Source of the DNA: Nitrospirota bacterium
GTDB taxonomy: Bacteria; Nitrospirota; Nitrospiria; Nitrospirales; Nitrospiraceae
Direction: 5' to 3'
Length of the DNA: 64,000 nt
NCBI GenBank assembly: GCA_004296885.1
Contig: SCVN01000016.1
Location: forward strand, 124,001-188,000
Shown here: positions 54,856 through 63,953 of the stretch, one piece after another
How positions within the stretch are numbered: position 1 is the first letter of the stretch
Layout of the letters: each line of letters opens with the position of its first letter
Position numbers and translations under genes: made by a program
The notes under the pieces: generated by a model
Databases searched by the model: none
What the model saw: only the letters and a program-made list of their open reading frames with translations
What the model was told of the DNA's origin: nothing

Positions 54856-56205
54856 ATGCGTCCTGGCGCCCAGCCACAGCGGATCCTCACCGTCAGCGAA
54901 CTGACCCTGCTCGTCCGCGACCGGCTCGAACAGGGATTCCCCGAAGTCTGGATCGAAGGAGAGATCAGCACCCTTCGCAGCCCCGCCTCCGGCCACCTCT
55001 ACTTCACCCTCAAAGATGCCCAGTGCCAGATCCGGACGGTCCTGTTCCGGAGCCAGGCCCAGCGCCTGCGGTTTGCGCTGCGCGAAGGGCTGCAGGTCGT
55101 CGTGCGCGGGCGCCTGACTGTCTACGAGCCGCGCGGAGAATACCAGGTGGTGCTGGACTACCTGGAGCCCAAGGGGGTCGGCGCTCTGCAGCTGGCGCTG
55201 GAACAGTTGAAGGAAAAGCTGGCGCGCGAAGGGCTGTTCGACGAGTCGCGCAAACGGCCGCTCCCGTTCCTTCCGCGCCGGGTCGGCCTCGTCACGTCCC
55301 TCTCGGGCGCGGCCATCCGCGACATGCTCGTGGTCCTGGGGCGCCGCTGCCCGTCGCTGGATGTGCTGATCTGCCCGGTGCCGGTCCAGGGCGAAGGAGC
55401 GGGCACGAAGATCGCGGCGGCCATCCGCACCCTCAGCGCGTCCGGCAAGGTGGACGTGATGATCGTCGGCCGCGGCGGCGGGTCCATGGAGGACCTCTGG
55501 TGTTTCAACGAAGAAGTGGTCGTGCGCGCCATCGCCGCATCCAGGGTGCCGGTGGTCTCCGCCGTCGGGCACGAGATCGACGTGACGCTGGCCGATTTTG
55601 CCGCCGATTACCGGGCCCCGACGCCGTCGGCCGCGGCGGAAGCGGTCGCGCCGGTCTTGGCGGATCTGGTCAGGGCCGTGGCGGACCTCCGCGCCAGGCT
55701 GGAGCGGACCATGGAGACGCGCCTCATCCTGATCCGGCATCGCGTGGAGGACGCGCGACAAGTGGTGTCGCGATTGCTCCTGCCGGTGCAGCGGCAGGCG
55801 CAGCGGCTGGATGATCTTTCGGATCGCCTCGGCCAGTCGCTGCGGGTATCGCTGGGCCAACTCAGCCGGCGTTGGCTGACCGTCCACCATGGATTGGGAT
55901 TGGCCAGCCCGGTGGGCCGGGTCCGGGCCACCCTGGTGCTGGTGCCCCAGTATATGAAACGTCTGGAGCAGCAGACGCGCGCTCGGTTGGCGTGGCGCCG
56001 GCAGGCAGTTACGTCGCTGATGGGAACGTTGGACGGCCTCAGCCCCCTGGCCATCCTGGCGCGGGGCTACAGCATCGTGCAAACCGTGCCGGATGGGCTC
56101 GTCGTCAGGCGGGCCGACCAGGTGCGGGTCGGGGATGAAGTCAGCGCCAAGCTGGCCAGCGGTCGGCTCCTCTGCGTGGTCCGCGAGGCGGCCCCCGATT
56201 CGTGA
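54856..56205 (+). CDS. xseA: Exodeoxyribonuclease VII large subunit
   Basis: A 449-residue protein. The N-terminal OB-fold (LTVSELTLLVRDRLEQGFPEVWIEGEIS) binds single-stranded DNA; the catalytic domain has GRGGGSMEDLWCFNEE, VSAVGHEIDVTLADFAADYRAPTPSAAAE; a long coiled coil and the C-terminal LARGYSIVQTVPDG strand follow. It degrades single-stranded DNA together with several small subunits. Start ATG at 54856; a 41-base gap from ymdB. Confidence 0.95.
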   Translation: MRPGAQPQRILTVSELTLLVRDRLEQGFPEVWIEGEISTLRSPASGHLYFTLKDAQCQIRTVLFRSQAQRLRFALREGLQVVVRGRLTVYEPRGEYQVVLDYLEPKGVGALQLALEQLKEKLAREGLFDESRKRPLPFLPRRVGLVTSLSGAAIRDMLVVLGRRCPSLDVLICPVPVQGEGAGTKIAAAIRTLSASGKVDVMIVGRGGGSMEDLWCFNEEVVVRAIAASRVPVVSAVGHEIDVTLADFAADYRAPTPSAAAEAVAPVLADLVRAVADLRARLERTMETRLILIRHRVEDARQVVSRLLLPVQRQAQRLDDLSDRLGQSLRVSLGQLSRRWLTVHHGLGLASPVGRVRATLVLVPQYMKRLEQQTRARLAWRRQAVTSLMGTLDGLSPLAILARGYSIVQTVPDGLVVRRADQVRVGDEVSAKLASGRLLCVVREAAPDS

Positions 56206-56266
56206 TCGCTTGACCCAGAGGGGCGGCCAGGTATAATAGCGCCTTCGCTGGCGAAAAGGAGGTTCC

Positions 56267-56530
56267 GTGCCCGCGCTGAAGTTCGAAGAAGCCATGTCGC
56301 GATTGGAAACGATCGTGTCGGAGTTGGAGAAAGGCGATCTCCCGCTCGATGAGTCCTTGAAGATCTTCGAGGAGGGCATCAAATTGTCCAAGACTTGCCT
56401 CAAGATGCTGGACGATGCGGAGCGGAAAGTCGAAATCTTGGTGCAGGACAAGGATGGAAAGAAGCGCCTGCGCGCCTTCACCTTCGACGCCGACGAGCAC
56501 GCCGACGTCCTTCCGCCGGAATCAGATTGA
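56267..56530 (+). CDS. xseB: Exodeoxyribonuclease VII small subunit
   Basis: An 87-residue helical protein with the family pattern KFEEAMSRLETIVSELEKGD, LDESLKIFEEGIKL and CLKMLDDAERKVEIL. It binds the coiled coil of XseA. It starts with GTG; AAAAGGAGG eight bases upstream is a strong site. The acidic tail (DADEHADVLPPESD) is a little longer than in E. coli. Confidence 0.94.
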   Translation: MPALKFEEAMSRLETIVSELEKGDLPLDESLKIFEEGIKLSKTCLKMLDDAERKVEILVQDKDGKKRLRAFTFDADEHADVLPPESD

Positions 56531-56622
56531 GCTGGCCGCGCTCCCTGGCCGAGCCGATCGTCTGCGCCCGCCGGCGGTGCGGCGGGCATGACTGACACAC
56601 GTTCGCTGGATGCCTCCCCTTC

Positions 56623-57384
56623 ATGACGGCTCAGAAGAAGGCGCCGGTGCGGGAACGGTTGGATCGCGCCCTGGTGGCGCGAGGCTTGGCCGCCAGCCGT
56701 GAGCAAGCCGCCGGCCTCATCATGGCCGGAGCCGTCACGGTGGATGGAGCCCCGGTGGATAAGCAGGCGAAGCTGGTGGCCCACGACGCCAGGATCGAGG
56801 TGGCCAGCCGGCCGCCCTACGCCAGCCGGGCGGGCGGCAAGTTGGCCGCGGCGTTGGCTTCGTTCAAGGTTGTCCCGACCGGGCTGGCCGCCCTGGACGT
56901 GGGCGCGTCCACCGGCGGGTTCACCGATTGCTTGCTGCAAGGCGGAGCCCGCATCGTCTATGCGGTGGACGTCGGCTTCGGGCAGTTGGACTGGAAGCTG
57001 CGGCAAGATCCGCGGGTGGTCGTACTGGACCGGTGCAATATCCGGTACCTGGACCCGGCGGCGATTCCGGAGCCGATCGACCTGGCCGTAATCGACGTGT
57101 CGTTCATTTCGCTGACGCTGGTCTTGCCCTGTGTCGTCCGGTTTTTGCGCGAGCCGGCCTGGGTGATTGCGTTGGTGAAGCCCCAGTTCGAAGTCGGCAA
57201 GGGTCAGGTCGGGCGCGGGGGGATTGTCCGGGACGACGCGCAGCGGCAGGCCGTGACCGAGAAGGTCCTGGCTTGCGCGGAGGGTCTGGGCCTGGTGAAG
57301 ATCGGCGTGCTGGACTCGCCCGTGCCGGGACAAAAAGGAAACCGCGAGATTCTGGTTGGGTGGCGGTATCAACCGCGAGGCTAG
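56623..57384 (+). CDS. tlyA: TlyA-family rRNA 2'-O-methyltransferase (FtsJ/S4)
   Basis: A 253-residue protein with an N-terminal S4 domain (RLDRALVARGLAASREQAAGLIMAGAVTVDG) and an FtsJ-like methyltransferase domain: ALDVGASTGGFTDCLLQGGA is the SAM loop, then VYAVDVGFGQLDWKLR and LVKPQFEVGKG with the catalytic lysine. TlyA methylates cytidines in 16S and 23S rRNA; the older label hemolysin is misleading. The gene ends 8 bases before the first epimerase gene. Confidence 0.93.
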   Translation: MTAQKKAPVRERLDRALVARGLAASREQAAGLIMAGAVTVDGAPVDKQAKLVAHDARIEVASRPPYASRAGGKLAAALASFKVVPTGLAALDVGASTGGFTDCLLQGGARIVYAVDVGFGQLDWKLRQDPRVVVLDRCNIRYLDPAAIPEPIDLAVIDVSFISLTLVLPCVVRFLREPAWVIALVKPQFEVGKGQVGRGGIVRDDAQRQAVTEKVLACAEGLGLVKIGVLDSPVPGQKGNREILVGWRYQPRG

Positions 57385-57392
57385 GGTTGGGG

Positions 57393-58367
57393 ATGGGCAC
57401 AAGGGAATCTTGTACGCTGGTGACCGGCGGCGCCGGATTTATCGGCTCCCACGTGGTGGAAGCGTTGCTCGCCCGCGGCGAGCGGGTTCTGTGTCTGGAC
57501 AATTTCGACTCGTTCTACGACCCCGCCATCAAGCGCGTGAACGTCCGCGCGGCCCTGTCCAACCCCAAATACAAGCTGATCGAGGGGGATATCCGGGATC
57601 AGGCCCGGGTGGAATCCCTCTGCGAGGCCGAAGGGGTGACCAGGATTTTCCACGCGGCGGCCCGGGCCGGAGTGCGACCTTCGATCAAGGACCCGCTCCT
57701 CTACGAGGACGTGAACATGCGGGGCACGATCGTGCTGTTGGAGGTGGCGCGCCGGCGTCCGCTGACGACCTTCGTGTTTGCCTCTTCGTCGTCGGTGTAC
57801 GGAGGGCTGGCGATGGTGCCCTTTTCGGAAACGGCGGCGTTGAGCCGGCCCATTTCTCCCTATGCGGCGACAAAGCTGGCCGGCGAGCTGATCTGTTACA
57901 CCTACCATCACTTGCATAAGATTCCCATCACCTGTCTGCGATTTTTCACGGTCTATGGGCCCAGGCAGAGGCCGGAGATGGCGATCCATCAGTTTGTGCG
58001 GCAGATCGAAGACGGGCACCCGGTGCCGATGTTCGGCGACGGGAGTTCGAGGCGGGATTTCACCTACATCGACGATATCGTGCAGGGGGTCGTGGCGGCC
58101 TTGGACCGGCCTTTTCCCTTCGAGGTCTTCAATCTGGGCGAATCGGCCACGATCGAGCTGCGGGCGCTCATTCAGCTGATCGAGCAGTACCTGGGCAAAA
58201 CGGCGAAGATCCAGGCCTTGCCGGATCAACCCGGCGACGTGCCGGTGACCTATGCCGATATCACCAAGGCCCGGTCGCTCTTGGGCTATCGCCCCACCAC
58301 GCCGGTCGTGGAGGGCGTGCAACGGTTTGTGGACTGGTTCCGGACCATGAGGCGGGGGGGGGCATGA
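57393..58367 (+). CDS. NAD-dependent sugar epimerase, UDP-glucuronate 4-epimerase-like
   Basis: A 324-residue short-chain (extended SDR) enzyme. TGGAGFIGSHVVEALLARG binds NAD; the catalytic tyrosine and lysine are in SPYAATKLAGE; SSSSVYGG carries the serine. LDNFDSFYDPAIKRVNV is the stretch typical of UDP-glucuronate/galacturonate 4-epimerases. It probably supplies sugar nucleotides for cell-surface polysaccharide. It overlaps the next epimerase gene by four bases (ATGA). Confidence 0.88.
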   Translation: MGTRESCTLVTGGAGFIGSHVVEALLARGERVLCLDNFDSFYDPAIKRVNVRAALSNPKYKLIEGDIRDQARVESLCEAEGVTRIFHAAARAGVRPSIKDPLLYEDVNMRGTIVLLEVARRRPLTTFVFASSSSVYGGLAMVPFSETAALSRPISPYAATKLAGELICYTYHHLHKIPITCLRFFTVYGPRQRPEMAIHQFVRQIEDGHPVPMFGDGSSRRDFTYIDDIVQGVVAALDRPFPFEVFNLGESATIELRALIQLIEQYLGKTAKIQALPDQPGDVPVTYADITKARSLLGYRPTTPVVEGVQRFVDWFRTMRRGGA

Positions 58368-59287
58368 AGATTCTGGTGACGGGCGGCGCCGGCTTTATCG
58401 GATCCCATCTGGTAGACCGGCTGGTACAGGAAGGCTACGACGTGGTCGTGGTGGACAATCTCTCCACCGGCAAGCGCAAGAACATCAACAAGGCTGCAAA
58501 TTTTTACAAGACGGACATCCAGGGCAGCGGGCTCGAACGGGTGTTTCGGAAGGAGCGGCCGACGATGGTGATGCACCTGGCCGCTCAAATGGACGTGCGA
58601 CGTTCCGTGGCGGATCCGACCTATGACGCGCAGATCAATATTTTAGGCACTTTGAATGTCCTGGCCCAGGCGGTGAAGCACGGCACCAGAAAGATGATCT
58701 TTGCCTCGTCCGGCGGGGCCATCTATGGGGAGCAGGAGGTGTTTCCCGCTCCGGAGACCCATCCCCTCAGACCCATGTCCCCTTATGGAATCAGCAAGCT
58801 CAGCGGCGAACACTATCTGTTTTATTATCAGGCCATGAGCGGGATCCAGGCGGTCAGCCTCCGGTTCGCGAACGTCTACGGGCCCCGCCAGGACCCGGAG
58901 GGCGAGGCCGGTGTGGTCTCGATTTTCGCCCAGAAGCTCTTGCACGGCGAACAGCCGATCATCAATGGCAACGGCCGGCAGACCCGGGACTTCATCTTTG
59001 TGGACGATATCGTGGAAGCCCATCTGGCGGTCATGGGCAAGGAGGTCCAGGGGACCTACAACGTCGGGACGGGGGAGGAAACGACGGTCAACGAACTGTT
59101 CCGGATCCTGGCCGACCTGACCAACCCGCAATCCAAGGAGCTGCATGGGCCGGCCAAGAAAGGCGAGCAACTACGCAGCGTGGTGGACTCGACCAAGCTG
59201 CGGCGCGAACTGGGCTGGGACTCCAAGGTGTCCATTCGGGAGGGCCTGAGCCGGACGGTCGACTTCTTCCGTGGCGTCGGAGCTTAA
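58364..59287 (+). CDS. NAD-dependent sugar epimerase, UDP-glucose 4-epimerase-like
   Basis: A 307-residue extended SDR. TGGAGFIGSHLVDRLVQEGY binds NAD; VVDNLSTGKRKNIN is the typical loop; SSGGAIYGEQ and SPYGISKLSGEHYL carry the catalytic Ser, Tyr and Lys. The sequence is of the bacterial/archaeal GalE-like type. Coupled translation with the preceding epimerase suggests both act in one surface-sugar pathway. Confidence 0.88.
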   Translation: MKILVTGGAGFIGSHLVDRLVQEGYDVVVVDNLSTGKRKNINKAANFYKTDIQGSGLERVFRKERPTMVMHLAAQMDVRRSVADPTYDAQINILGTLNVLAQAVKHGTRKMIFASSGGAIYGEQEVFPAPETHPLRPMSPYGISKLSGEHYLFYYQAMSGIQAVSLRFANVYGPRQDPEGEAGVVSIFAQKLLHGEQPIINGNGRQTRDFIFVDDIVEAHLAVMGKEVQGTYNVGTGEETTVNELFRILADLTNPQSKELHGPAKKGEQLRSVVDSTKLRRELGWDSKVSIREGLSRTVDFFRGVGA

Positions 59288-59342
59288 GTCGTGCGTACCG
59301 GGGGCGCGTTGCGCCTGAGTGTGGGCTGCTGCCCGATGGAGC

Positions 59343-59666
59343 TCAGCGGTAGCGCGGGACGTTCGGGTCTACCTGGATGGACCAGGCATCAATGCCCCCG
59401 ACCAGGTTCTTCACGTTGGCGAAGCCCTGCTGGAGGAGGAACCCGGTCGCATCTGCGCTCCGCATCCCATGGTGGCAGTAGGCGATAATCTCGGCGTTCC
59501 GATCCAGCTTGTTCAGGGATTGAGGCAATGTGCCGAGAGGGATAAGGACGGACCCTTCCAGCTTGGCGAGAGAATTCTCCCACTCCTCCCGAACGTCCAG
59601 CAAACAGAGGGGTTCCCCTTTATCGAGCCGCTCTTTTAATTCGCGCGGGGTGATCGTAAAGCCCAT
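59343..59666 (-). CDS. Rhodanese-like domain protein
   Basis: A 107-residue single rhodanese domain. LCLLDVREEWENSLAKLEGSVLIPLGTL and the active loop AYCHHGMRS, with the cysteine that takes the persulfide, are clear. No signal peptide, so cytoplasmic, as in GlpE-type sulfurtransferases. TGGAGG before the ATG at 59666 sets the start; an upstream frame to 59699 is not needed. It is convergent with the epimerase gene. Confidence 0.9.
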   Translation of the reverse strand: MGFTITPRELKERLDKGEPLCLLDVREEWENSLAKLEGSVLIPLGTLPQSLNKLDRNAEIIAYCHHGMRSADATGFLLQQGFANVKNLVGGIDAWSIQVDPNVPRYR

Positions 59667-59791
59667 GACAACCTCCATAACGGATGGAGAGCGCATCATA
59701 AACTTGGATTTCCGCCTCTGTCAATCGGGGGTGGGGGCCGGCCCGCATCCCTGCGCGTACTTGTGGATGTCCGGAGCGTCGGGGCTCGGGC

Positions 59792-60163
59792 ATGGCTAGG
59801 AGACACCCTGGCGGGGAGGCTATTGTGGTGTTCGTCACGGCCTCCTCTGAGGAAGAGGCAAGCCGGATCGGGCAGAGACTCGTGAAGGACAAACTGGCTG
59901 CCTGCGTCACCCTCTTGCCGGGGGGCCGTTCCTTGTTTTGGTGGGAGGGGAAGGTGTCCGAGGAGCGAGAAACCCTGATGATCATGAAAACCAGGAGTTC
60001 CCTCTTTCGGGACCTGGCCAGGGAGGTGAGGGCACTTCATTCCTACCAAGTGCCGGAAATTGTTGCCCTCCCGATCAAAAAAGGCTCGACCGATTACCTG
60101 GCCTGGATTCAAACTGTGACGAGTAAGCCAAAGAAAAATCTCAGGAAATCTAAAAAATGTTGA
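59792..60163 (+). CDS. cutA: Divalent-cation tolerance protein CutA
   Basis: A 123-residue protein of the CutA1 family, a ferredoxin-like trimer. VVFVTASSEEEASRIGQRLVKDKLAACVTLL and the WWEGKVSEERETLMIMKT block, then YQVPEIVALPIKKGSTDYLAWI, match well. A C-terminal tail rich in Lys (KPKKNLRKSKKC) is extra. Linked to copper tolerance in E. coli, though the molecular role is unsure. The first ten residues may not be part of the fold. Confidence 0.93.
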   Translation: MARRHPGGEAIVVFVTASSEEEASRIGQRLVKDKLAACVTLLPGGRSLFWWEGKVSEERETLMIMKTRSSLFRDLAREVRALHSYQVPEIVALPIKKGSTDYLAWIQTVTSKPKKNLRKSKKC

Positions 60164-60189
60164 CCTGTCATGGCCGGTTTCAGTAAACT
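60160..60189 (+). promoter_or_regulatory. Possible sigma-70-type promoter for the M23 peptidase gene
   Basis: TTGACC at 60160-60165 and TAAACT at 60184-60189 are separated by 18 bases; the transcript would begin about 40 bases before the gene start. The -35 element overlaps the cutA stop. Confidence 0.4.
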
Positions 60190-60235
60190 GGCCCCCTTGA
60201 TGCAAAGAGTCCCTGTGGGGGACTTTGGAGTACAG

Positions 60236-61228
60236 ATGATGAGCCAACAAGACGACGCCTATACGATCGTGATATTTCGGGGGACCACGGCGAAGCCCCT
60301 GCGCTTCAGCTTCCCCAGGGCCATCGTGCGTAAAGCGATGATGGTGGGGGTCGCGCTGATCATTGGGGAGATTCTCTTGCTCTCCCAATATGTGATTCAA
60401 ACGGGCAAGGTGTGGGAATTACAGGAAATTCGGCAGGAGTTGATTAGCGCCAAGGAACAGACGAATGCTTTTTCCACGGCGGTTGAAGACCTCAAGCGCC
60501 GGGTCCTGGCCATGAAGGAAGTGAACGAAAAGCTGAGGGTCATGCTGGGCATCGAATCCTTGAAACCAGAGGACTATCTGAACGGCCAGGGTGGCGAAGA
60601 GACTCCGTTGGTTGAGAGCAGCCAGACTCCTGTCGACAAGACAGACGGGGCCTCGGTTGATGGCCAGGTTGCCGAACCCCAAACTCCCAAGCTGTCCGAA
60701 GAAAATCAACTGTGGGAACAAGACCTGGCGACAAAAGTCCAAAAGAAAATCGGCTGGTTGCAGCGCGAGGCCATCTCTCAAGAACGGTCCTTGGAAGAAT
60801 TGACCGAAGCAGCCAAGGAACGTTGGACCCGCTGGGGCTCGACCCCTTCCGTCTGGCCGGTCAAGGGCTGGGTCACCTCCGGGTTCGGTCCAAGGATTTC
60901 TCCCTTCACCGGACTGCCCGCCATTCACGACGGGCTGGACATCGGCGCTCCGCCGAATGCACCGGTCCATGCCCCGGCCGGCGGCTTGGTGACGGTGGTC
61001 GGTTTCGACGCCAAGATGGGGAACATGGTGGCGATCGAGCATGGGTTTGGGCTTGAAACCCAGTACGGACACTTGGCCAAGGCTATGGTGAAGCAGGGAC
61101 AGAAGGTGAAGCGAGGAGACTTGATCGGTCTGATTGGAAGCAGCGGCCTCTCAACCGGTCCTCATTTGCATTACATGATCAAAGTGAACGAACGGCCCGT
61201 CAACCCGCAGCGCTATATCCTGGAATAG
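60236..61228 (+). CDS. M23-family (LytM) peptidoglycan peptidase, membrane-anchored
   Basis: A 330-residue protein. A short cytoplasmic N-terminus is followed by a membrane helix (MMVGVALIIGEILLLSQYVI), a coiled coil (EIRQELISAKEQTNAFSTAVEDLKRR), a linker and a LytM domain at about 220-330. Zinc ligands: HDGLDIG (HxxxD) and GPHLHYMIK (HxH), so it should be active. GGAG a few bases before the ATG at 60236 sets the start. It acts on peptide bridges of peptidoglycan or as an activator of amidases. Confidence 0.9.
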   Translation: MMSQQDDAYTIVIFRGTTAKPLRFSFPRAIVRKAMMVGVALIIGEILLLSQYVIQTGKVWELQEIRQELISAKEQTNAFSTAVEDLKRRVLAMKEVNEKLRVMLGIESLKPEDYLNGQGGEETPLVESSQTPVDKTDGASVDGQVAEPQTPKLSEENQLWEQDLATKVQKKIGWLQREAISQERSLEELTEAAKERWTRWGSTPSVWPVKGWVTSGFGPRISPFTGLPAIHDGLDIGAPPNAPVHAPAGGLVTVVGFDAKMGNMVAIEHGFGLETQYGHLAKAMVKQGQKVKRGDLIGLIGSSGLSTGPHLHYMIKVNERPVNPQRYILE

Positions 61229-61319
61229 AGTCGAACCCCCTCCCATCCCTTGCTCGTCACCCCTACCGCGCTGTCGGCCCATCCCAACATTCGTAAGGCT
61301 CTGACCGAAGAGGTGCAGA

Positions 61320-63008
61320 GTGACTGACCTTGAAATTGCGCACCCCGTTTCCCCTCGTCCGATCGAACAGATCGGGGCCATGCTGGGGCTCCGGCCGGAG
61401 GATCTGATCCGTTACGGGCCTTGGAAAGCCAAGGTGGCCCCCTTGGCCCTTGAACGCCTGGCCGACCGTCCGTTGGGCCGCTACGTGCTCGTCACGGCCA
61501 TCAACCCCACGCCGCTGGGGGAAGGCAAGACCACGACCTCGATCGGCCTGGCCATGGCCCTCTCCCGGCTCGGCCGTCGGGCTGTCGTGACGCTCAGGCA
61601 GCCGTCGCTCGGCCCGGTCTTCGGAATCAAGGGAGGCGGCACGGGAGGGGGCCGGGCGCAAGTCATTCCGATGGAGGACATCAACCTCCATTTCACCGGC
61701 GATGCCCATGCCGTCGCCTCCGCCCACAACCTCCTCTCGGCGTTCCTCGACAACCATCTGTTTCAGGGCAACAGCCTCAATCTCGATCCGGCCAAGATCG
61801 CCTGGCCGAGGGCCATGGGGATCAGCGACCGGGCCCTGCGGCAGGTCCATTTGGGAGGGACGGAGGGGCGTCCCGGACGGGACGGAGAGTTTGTCCTGAC
61901 CGAGGCTTCCGAGATCATGGCGATCCTGGCCTTGGTCTCGGGAGCCAAGGATCTTCGCCGCCGCCTGGGCCGCATTCTGGTGGGCTTCACCAAAGAGGGG
62001 AGACCGGTCACTGCTGAGGAGTTGAAATGCACGGGGGCCATGGCGGTTCTTCTCCGGGACGCCCTCTGTCCCAATCTCGTCCAAACGATCGAGGGGACGC
62101 CGGCCTTGGTCCACACGGGGCCATTCGGGAACATTGCCCATGGAAACTCTTCAATCCTGGCCGACCAGTTGGCCTTGCGGACCGCCGAGTATGTGGTGAC
62201 CGAAGCGGGCTTCGGGAGCGACCTGGGCGCGGAGAAGTTCTTCAACATCAAATGCCGCACATCCGGCCTGCGTCCCGCTGCGGCGGTGGTCGTGGCCACG
62301 CTTCGGGCGTTGAAACTCCACGGAGGCGGAGGGGTCGTGAAAGCGGGAGTGCCGCTGCCCGGGGGACTGACCGGTCCGAACCGGGAGGCCCTGACCAGGG
62401 GGCTGGCCAATCTGGAGCAGCATCTGGCCAACGTCCGGACGTTCGGGGTGCCGGCCGTAGTGGCGATCAATGCCTTCAAGGACGATCCGGCCGATGAGTT
62501 GCAGTATGTGCGGAACTGGGCCCTCTCGGTCGGCGCGGTGGGCTCGGCCGTCTCTACCCACTTCATGGACGGAGGCCGGGGGGCCATGGAGTTGGCCAAG
62601 ACGGTCGAGGCGGCCTGCCAGGCTCCATCCGCCTACCAGCCCTTGTATCAGGACGACGCGCCGATCAAAGAGAAGATCGAGACGGTGGCCAGGCGCATCT
62701 ACGGGGCGGCGGCGGTGTCCTACGAGCCGCAGGCCGAGGCCCAGATCGAGCAGGCGGTGCGGCTGGGTTTCGGGGAGTTCCCGGTCTGCATGGCCAAGAC
62801 GCCCTTGTCCCTGTCGCACGACGCCCAGTTGAAGGGGCGGCCGACCGGGTTCACCCTGCCGATCAAGGAACTGCGCATCCTGGCCGGGGCCGGGTTCCTG
62901 ACGGCGGTCTGTTCGGGAATTCAACTGATGCCGGGCTTGCCGAAACAGCCGGCCGGCGAACGGATGGACCTGGACCCGGAGACGGGGGAGATCGTGGGAT
63001 TATCGTGA
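61320..63008 (+). CDS. fhs: Formate-tetrahydrofolate ligase
   Basis: A 562-residue enzyme that makes 10-formyl-tetrahydrofolate from formate and ATP. TPLGEGKTTTSIGLAMAL is the P-loop; RQPSLGPVFGIKGGG, FTGDAHAVASAHNLL and the C-terminal LPIKELRILAGAGFLTAVCSGIQLMPGLPKQPA are typical. It starts with GTG after GAGGTG. It feeds one-carbon units to purine and methionine synthesis. Its stop codon is the first part of a GTGAA-type heptad repeat. Confidence 0.95.
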   Translation: MTDLEIAHPVSPRPIEQIGAMLGLRPEDLIRYGPWKAKVAPLALERLADRPLGRYVLVTAINPTPLGEGKTTTSIGLAMALSRLGRRAVVTLRQPSLGPVFGIKGGGTGGGRAQVIPMEDINLHFTGDAHAVASAHNLLSAFLDNHLFQGNSLNLDPAKIAWPRAMGISDRALRQVHLGGTEGRPGRDGEFVLTEASEIMAILALVSGAKDLRRRLGRILVGFTKEGRPVTAEELKCTGAMAVLLRDALCPNLVQTIEGTPALVHTGPFGNIAHGNSSILADQLALRTAEYVVTEAGFGSDLGAEKFFNIKCRTSGLRPAAAVVVATLRALKLHGGGGVVKAGVPLPGGLTGPNREALTRGLANLEQHLANVRTFGVPAVVAINAFKDDPADELQYVRNWALSVGAVGSAVSTHFMDGGRGAMELAKTVEAACQAPSAYQPLYQDDAPIKEKIETVARRIYGAAAVSYEPQAEAQIEQAVRLGFGEFPVCMAKTPLSLSHDAQLKGRPTGFTLPIKELRILAGAGFLTAVCSGIQLMPGLPKQPAGERMDLDPETGEIVGLS

Positions 63009-63089
63009 AAAGCGAACGGTAAAAAGTAAAACGGGAACGGCGGAAGCAGAGCCTTGCCTACTTCTCACCGTTCACGTTTCACCCTTCAC
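63005..63089. terminator. Heptad-type hairpin repeat between fhs and hflC
   Basis: GTGAAAAGCGAACGG and the following TAAAAAGTA pair with TACTTCTCACCG and TTCACGTTTCAC over about 24 bases with few mismatches. It lies between convergent genes and includes the fhs stop, so it may act as a two-way terminator. Confidence 0.65.
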
Positions 63090-63092
63090 GGA

Positions 63093-63953
63093 TCAGCGCT
63101 GCTTCAGGTACTTGAAGAATTCCGAGTCGGGGCTCATGACGATCGTGGAGTTCTCTTTGAAGCTCTTCTTGTAGGCTTCCATCGTGCGGGTGAATTCGAA
63201 GAACTTCGGGTCCTGCCGGTAGGCTGTCGCGTAGAGTTTGAACGCCTTCGCATCCCCCTCGCCGCGCAGCTCTTCCGACGTCTTGTAGGCGCCGGCCAGG
63301 ATGATTTCCCGGTCTTTTTCCGCCTCGGACCGGATCTTCTGCGCCTCCTCGGCCCCCTCGGCCCGATACTGCTTGGCCTGCCGTTCCCGCTCGGCCTGCA
63401 TGCGGGCGAAAACCGCCTTTTCGTTCTGCTCTGGCAGGTCCGCCCGCTTGATCCGCACGTCCTGAATCTCGATCCCGTAGACCGCCGCCTTCTCGTTGGC
63501 CCGCTGCGTCACCAGCGACATCACCTCGGAGCGGGTCTTGGACACGATGTCGGAAAGGTCGTGGCGTCCGACTTCCACCCGCAGCTCGGAATAGATGATG
63601 TCGTCCAACCGGCGCAGAGCCCCGCGCTGGGTCTGGAAGGCCTGGTAGACCTTCAAGGGGTCGGTGATCCGCCACTTGGCGAAGTTGTCGATCAGGATCG
63701 TCTTCTTGTCCTGGGTGATGACTTCCTGGGCGGACGAATCGTAGTCCAGCAGCCGCTTGTCGAAGTAGGTGACCTCCTGGATGAAGGGCACCTTGACCTC
63801 CAGGCCTGGGGTGGTGATGTTCCGCACCGGCTTGCCGAGCTGGACGACGATCGCCGTCTGGGTGATGTCCACGATGAAGACCGGCGAGGCGCCCAGCACG
63901 AACAGCAGGAGGATGACCCCGATCACGCCGACGATCATATTCTGTCTGCTCAT
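63093..63953 (-). CDS. hflC: Membrane protease modulator HflC
   Basis: A 286-residue SPFH/band-7 protein. A membrane helix (MIVGVIGVILLLFVLGASPVFIV) is followed by the SPFH domain and a charged helical tail (QAERERQAKQYRAEGAEEAQKIRSEAEKDREIIL). With HflK it forms a large periplasmic cage around FtsH. It overlaps the hflK end by four bases (ATGA). The C-terminal FFKYLKQR is usual. Confidence 0.95.
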   Translation of the reverse strand: MSRQNMIVGVIGVILLLFVLGASPVFIVDITQTAIVVQLGKPVRNITTPGLEVKVPFIQEVTYFDKRLLDYDSSAQEVITQDKKTILIDNFAKWRITDPLKVYQAFQTQRGALRRLDDIIYSELRVEVGRHDLSDIVSKTRSEVMSLVTQRANEKAAVYGIEIQDVRIKRADLPEQNEKAVFARMQAERERQAKQYRAEGAEEAQKIRSEAEKDREIILAGAYKTSEELRGEGDAKAFKLYATAYRQDPKFFEFTRTMEAYKKSFKENSTIVMSPDSEFFKYLKQR

